In this document: positions 61,400-64,000 of the stretch, piece after piece | Layout of the letters: every line of letters begins with the position of its first letter | Numbering within the stretch: position 1 is the stretch's first letter | From: Rhodoblastus sp963828185 | GTDB lineage: Bacteria; Pseudomonadota; Alphaproteobacteria; Rhizobiales; Beijerinckiaceae | Length of the DNA stretch: 64,000 bases | NCBI GenBank assembly: GCA_963828185.1 | Contig: CAWHDV010000001.1 | Location: 186,001-250,000 of the forward strand | Direction of reading: 5' to 3' | The notes under the pieces: model-generated | Database searches by the model: none | What the model saw: only the letters and a program-made list of their open reading frames with translations | What the model was told of the DNA's origin: nothing | Position numbers and translations under genes: made by a program

Positions 61400-63338
61400 G
61401 AGCGGCTCCTTTCTTCGTCCTGGCGCCGAAGCGCCCGACGATGTCGGCGACCCGGCCGGCGGTCACCAGTCGGCGCTGGGCCAACTCCGTCGCCACAGCG
61501 TCGATGGCGGCGCGGTTGGCGTAGACCAGATCGAGCGCCATTCCGTGCAGCCGCGCCATGTGGCCGTCGACCGCCCGGCGCAGCGCCGGGTCCACCGGCA
61601 GCAGCTCCGTCGCCTTGCCCGATGGGGCGAGGTGGGTGAGCGCGCCGCCGAGTCCCTGGCTGGCGTGGGCCGCCGCGACCAGCTCGGTCGCCAATGCGAG
61701 ATCCCCCTCGGCGCCGCCGGTCGGCGCGTCGAAGAACGCGATCTCGGCGGCGCGGCCGCACAGCAGCATGGTCGCGGCGGCGTCGATGTCGGCGGCCGTC
61801 GCGCAATCCGGCAGCAGCCTGACGGGCACGTGGCCCTCGGTCGCCCCGGTCCGCACGATGTTGACGTCGCCCATCGGCCGTCCGGTCAGGAACTGCGCCA
61901 CCGCGTGTGCCAACTCGTGGATCGCGATCCGGCGCACGGTCTCCGGCGACCTGTTGTCCGGCGGCGCCACGACGGCGATCAAATCGTCGATCGTCATGTC
62001 GCGGTCGGCCGCCATCGCCTTCCGTTTCGCCTCGCGAGCCCAGCCTGCGGCGACGGCGCCGGTGGCGCCCGGCGCGAGCCGGGTCACCGCCGTCAGGTCG
62101 ACGCCGGGAAGGGATGTTCCCAGATGCTGTCGGAGGATGCCTGCGAGATCGTCTGGCGACGGGGTATCGATCAGAATCGTGCGATCGAACCTTCCCGGAC
62201 GAATCAACGCAGAATCGAGATTTCGCAGGTGGTTCGTGGCGCCGAGGATGATCGTGCCCTCGCGCGAGGACGCTCCATCGAGTAGAACCAAAGCATGGGC
62301 CACCACGGGCGTCCACCAGTCTCTGCCGTTTCTTGACATTTGCTCGCGGTCAGGAAGCGCATCTAGCTCGTCCAGAAAAAGGATGGCTCCGTTCTTGTGC
62401 GAGCGCGCCTGATCAAAGGTTTGTTGGAACTTTGAGATCACGTCCCCAAGATGCCCGTCTCCCTTTGCGAAAAAATCGCTGATCGAAGCGGACACCAACG
62501 GGACGCCGAGCGTCAGGGCCAGCGAACGCGCCAGCAAAGTCTTTCCTGTGCCCGGCTTTCCGTGGAAAACCGCGGACGTGGACAGGTCGGACCACGCGGC
62601 GGCTTGATTCCGCCACGCCGCGAATCCCGTCGCCAGGTCGAGGCACCATTGCTTGGCGTCGCCATAGCCGCACAGGTCGTGCAGCAGCGGCGTGTCGGAT
62701 CGCACCGTGGTCCGCGACTTGAAGTCGTTCGACCGCCTCAGGATGTCCACCACCGTCCTCGCCGGCGCGCCGCAGCGGAAGGCCGCGACGATGTCGTTGA
62801 AGGCGAGGCCCGCGGCGAGCGCGTCGGGAATGTCCTTCGGCACTTTTCCCGTCGCGGAGATCCGCAGGAAATGCCGAAGAATTTTCGCGTCGGGATGCCC
62901 GACGTGCAGATGGGCGTCGGCGGTCGTCAGCAGCGTCGCTGGAAGATATTGCTCCGGCAGTTGGGACACGCCGAAGACCGAGCGGCCGGTCTGGGTCGCG
63001 AGGGAGATGGACGGGTTGCCGAGCGTCGGCTTGTGGTCGAACTTCTTCGAGCCGTCCCGGTCGACGACCAGGCCTCCGCTGGCGAGATGTCTTGCCGCGC
63101 GGGCGATGGGGTCGACCCAGTCCGGCCCCGGCACCGTCCACACGACGCAGACCGGATCGCCCCGGTCAATTCGCCTGCGGAGCGTTTTCGGGATCGACGC
63201 CAGCAGCAGGGTCAGCGCCAGATCGTCCGCGAGGCGTGCGCCGGTGGGCCGGGCCGTCGCGGCGAGACAATCCAGCACGTCGTCCATGTCGACGTTGCCG
63301 GGAAGCGCCGGGTCGTCGGGTTTCTTTGGCGCGTTCAT
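61392..63338 (-). CDS. FtsH-like AAA+ ATPase with M41-type zinc peptidase motif
   Basis: 648 residues from the ATG at 63338 (GGGGAGG site). An N-terminal 250 residues of unknown type precede the AAA+ module: Walker A F-H-G-K-P-G-T-G-K-T-L-L, Walker B A-I-L-F-L-D-E-L-D-A-L-P, second-region-of-homology R-P-G-R-F-D-R. Then comes a peptidase-like domain with H-E-L-A-H (FtsH: HEAGH) and a distal acidic A-E-G-D-L-A-L-A-T. It lacks the two membrane helices of FtsH, so it is cytosolic. It could degrade or remodel transposition complexes. It overlaps genes at both ends. Confidence 0.85.
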   Translation of the reverse strand: MNAPKKPDDPALPGNVDMDDVLDCLAATARPTGARLADDLALTLLLASIPKTLRRRIDRGDPVCVVWTVPGPDWVDPIARAARHLASGGLVVDRDGSKKFDHKPTLGNPSISLATQTGRSVFGVSQLPEQYLPATLLTTADAHLHVGHPDAKILRHFLRISATGKVPKDIPDALAAGLAFNDIVAAFRCGAPARTVVDILRRSNDFKSRTTVRSDTPLLHDLCGYGDAKQWCLDLATGFAAWRNQAAAWSDLSTSAVFHGKPGTGKTLLARSLALTLGVPLVSASISDFFAKGDGHLGDVISKFQQTFDQARSHKNGAILFLDELDALPDREQMSRNGRDWWTPVVAHALVLLDGASSREGTIILGATNHLRNLDSALIRPGRFDRTILIDTPSPDDLAGILRQHLGTSLPGVDLTAVTRLAPGATGAVAAGWAREAKRKAMAADRDMTIDDLIAVVAPPDNRSPETVRRIAIHELAHAVAQFLTGRPMGDVNIVRTGATEGHVPVRLLPDCATAADIDAAATMLLCGRAAEIAFFDAPTGGAEGDLALATELVAAAHASQGLGGALTHLAPSGKATELLPVDPALRRAVDGHMARLHGMALDLVYANRAAIDAVATELAQRRLVTAGRVADIVGRFGARTKKGAALA

Positions 63339-63664
63339 TGCCGCCTCCCCGCGTCGAGGTCGAGGGGACGCCCGAGCCGGTAGAACCGGCTCCACGTCCT
63401 CGCCCAGCCGGCGTCCGCGTCGAGCGCGAAAACGTCGGTGGTCAACGCCGTGTGGTCGTCGGGGATGCGCGGGTGGCCGTTGACGATCCCGAAGATGGCG
63501 TGCCCGTCGCGCAGGGCGGGCTGCCAGAAGTCGAGGATGGGCGCCGCGGCGAGGTCGTCGGCGGAAGGACTGCCGTCGGCCGCGATGCGCGCGAGGTCGT
63601 CGGCCAGCCGTCTGGCCTTGTCGAGGGTAGAGACGGCGTTGCCGCCGATGAAAATGATGGGCAT
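63335..63664 (-). CDS. Unknown protein upstream of the AAA+ peptidase (109 aa)
   Basis: 109 residues; the ATG at 63664 has GGAG upstream (another ATG at 63679). Starts P-I-I-F-I-G-G-N-A-V-S-T-L-D-K-A-R-R-L-A and contains G-H-A-I-F-G-I-V-N-G-H-P. No known family. It overlaps the AAA+ gene by 4 bases, so both are translated together and the product may be a substrate adaptor. Confidence 0.6.
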   Translation of the reverse strand: MPIIFIGGNAVSTLDKARRLADDLARIAADGSPSADDLAAAPILDFWQPALRDGHAIFGIVNGHPRIPDDHTALTTDVFALDADAGWARTWSRFYRLGRPLDLDAGRRQ

Positions 63665-64000
63665 TTTTCCATACTCCATGTGTTGCGCGAGGCGGGATCG
63701 CGGACGCGCGGGATCGTTCGAAGGCGAGGCCCTCGTCGGTGTTCGATGATGGTGTTGGGATTGGTCTCGAAGCTCGGCGCCGGCCGCCTATGGCGGTCCC
63801 GTCAGGCGACGTCGCGCGCGGACGGGGCTTCCGGTCCGAGCATGCGTTCTCGCGCTATGTATATAAGGAGTGGGGCGCCGGGGGCCGCGTCGCCCGCAGC
63901 GGGCGCGCCGCGCATGGCGGGGATGGGCGCCGGATGCGCGCGGGCCATCGATGCCGCAATCGCGGCGTCGTGGCGCGGGAAATCGGGGGAAGTCGGGATA
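63665..64000. other. Right edge of the window, no gene seen
   Basis: Contains the AT-rich CTATGTATATAAGGAGT at about 63856 in GC-rich DNA, a possible promoter or terminus element. No supported coding frame or inverted repeat matching the array at 44854 was found, so the end of the element is probably beyond the window. Confidence 0.4.

Overview
The window is GC-rich DNA from a sulfur-oxidising proteobacterium. Protein style and gene content point to an alphaproteobacterium, probably Hyphomicrobiales-like, but there is no rRNA or other marker to fix the genus. The left 43 kb is dominated by dissimilatory sulfur metabolism and a membrane-linked [NiFe] hydrogenase. The right 20 kb is an accessory region with a defence-like island and a Tn7-like transposition module.

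0-13 kb (minus strand): a complete reverse (oxidative) dissimilatory sulfite reductase operon, dsrA-B-E-F-H-C-M-K-L-J-O-P-N, followed by a DsrC homologue that has lost both functional cysteines. DsrL, DsrN and DsrEFH are present, the pattern of sulfur oxidisers. DsrEFH would pass sulfur to DsrC, DsrAB would oxidise it to sulfite, DsrL would link to NAD(P), and DsrMKJOP would connect the DsrC thiol/trisulfide cycle to quinones. Divergent from dsrA are a TauD-like oxygenase, two tiny genes and a YeiH-type exporter.

16-26 kb: a thiosulfate/sulfide module on the plus strand: a Tat-exported DsrE-like protein (frameshifted), a periplasmic binding protein, two YeeE/YedE half-transporters, a five-haem protein that fuses a tri-haem cytochrome to a TsdA-like thiosulfate dehydrogenase, then a sulfide:quinone oxidoreductase-like flavoprotein, DsrE2 and TusA. 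An SqrR/BigR-type persulfide-sensing repressor, a GNAT acetyltransferase and a FadL-type outer-membrane channel follow. 26-32.4 kb: hydrogenase locus (maturation protease, HupH-like protein, HynS, Isp1, Isp2, HynL) with a convergent DsrC-like gene that keeps one of the two cysteines.

32.4-44 kb: two Ala-rich proteins, a thioredoxin-fold protein, then a long minus-strand locus holding two Gly/Tyr/Asn- or Gly/Pro/Met-rich exported proteins resembling sulfur-globule envelope proteins, a ParA-like ATPase, a TPR membrane protein, a coiled-coil membrane protein, an RND pump with an unusual repeated C-terminal tail, its adaptor and an SCP2-like protein.

44.4-51.4 kb: a mosaic accessory island with a duplicated iteron array, a broken DUF4238 gene, a possible proteasome-like Ntn hydrolase, and an operon of a DUF262/DUF1524 (GmrSD-like) nuclease with an ABC-ATPase/TOPRIM (OLD-like) gene interrupted by one in-frame TAG. 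51.4-64 kb: a Tn7-like module (TnsA, TnsB, TnsC, TniQ) flanked by small proteins, some resembling detached pieces of transposases, and an FtsH-like AAA+ ATPase/zinc peptidase.

Several otherwise well-conserved genes (dsrP, dsrL, the DsrE-like gene, DUF4238) have a total length of 3n+1, that is, one extra base each. This looks more like consensus errors in the assembly than real gene decay. No tRNA, rRNA, CRISPR array or complete insertion sequence was found.
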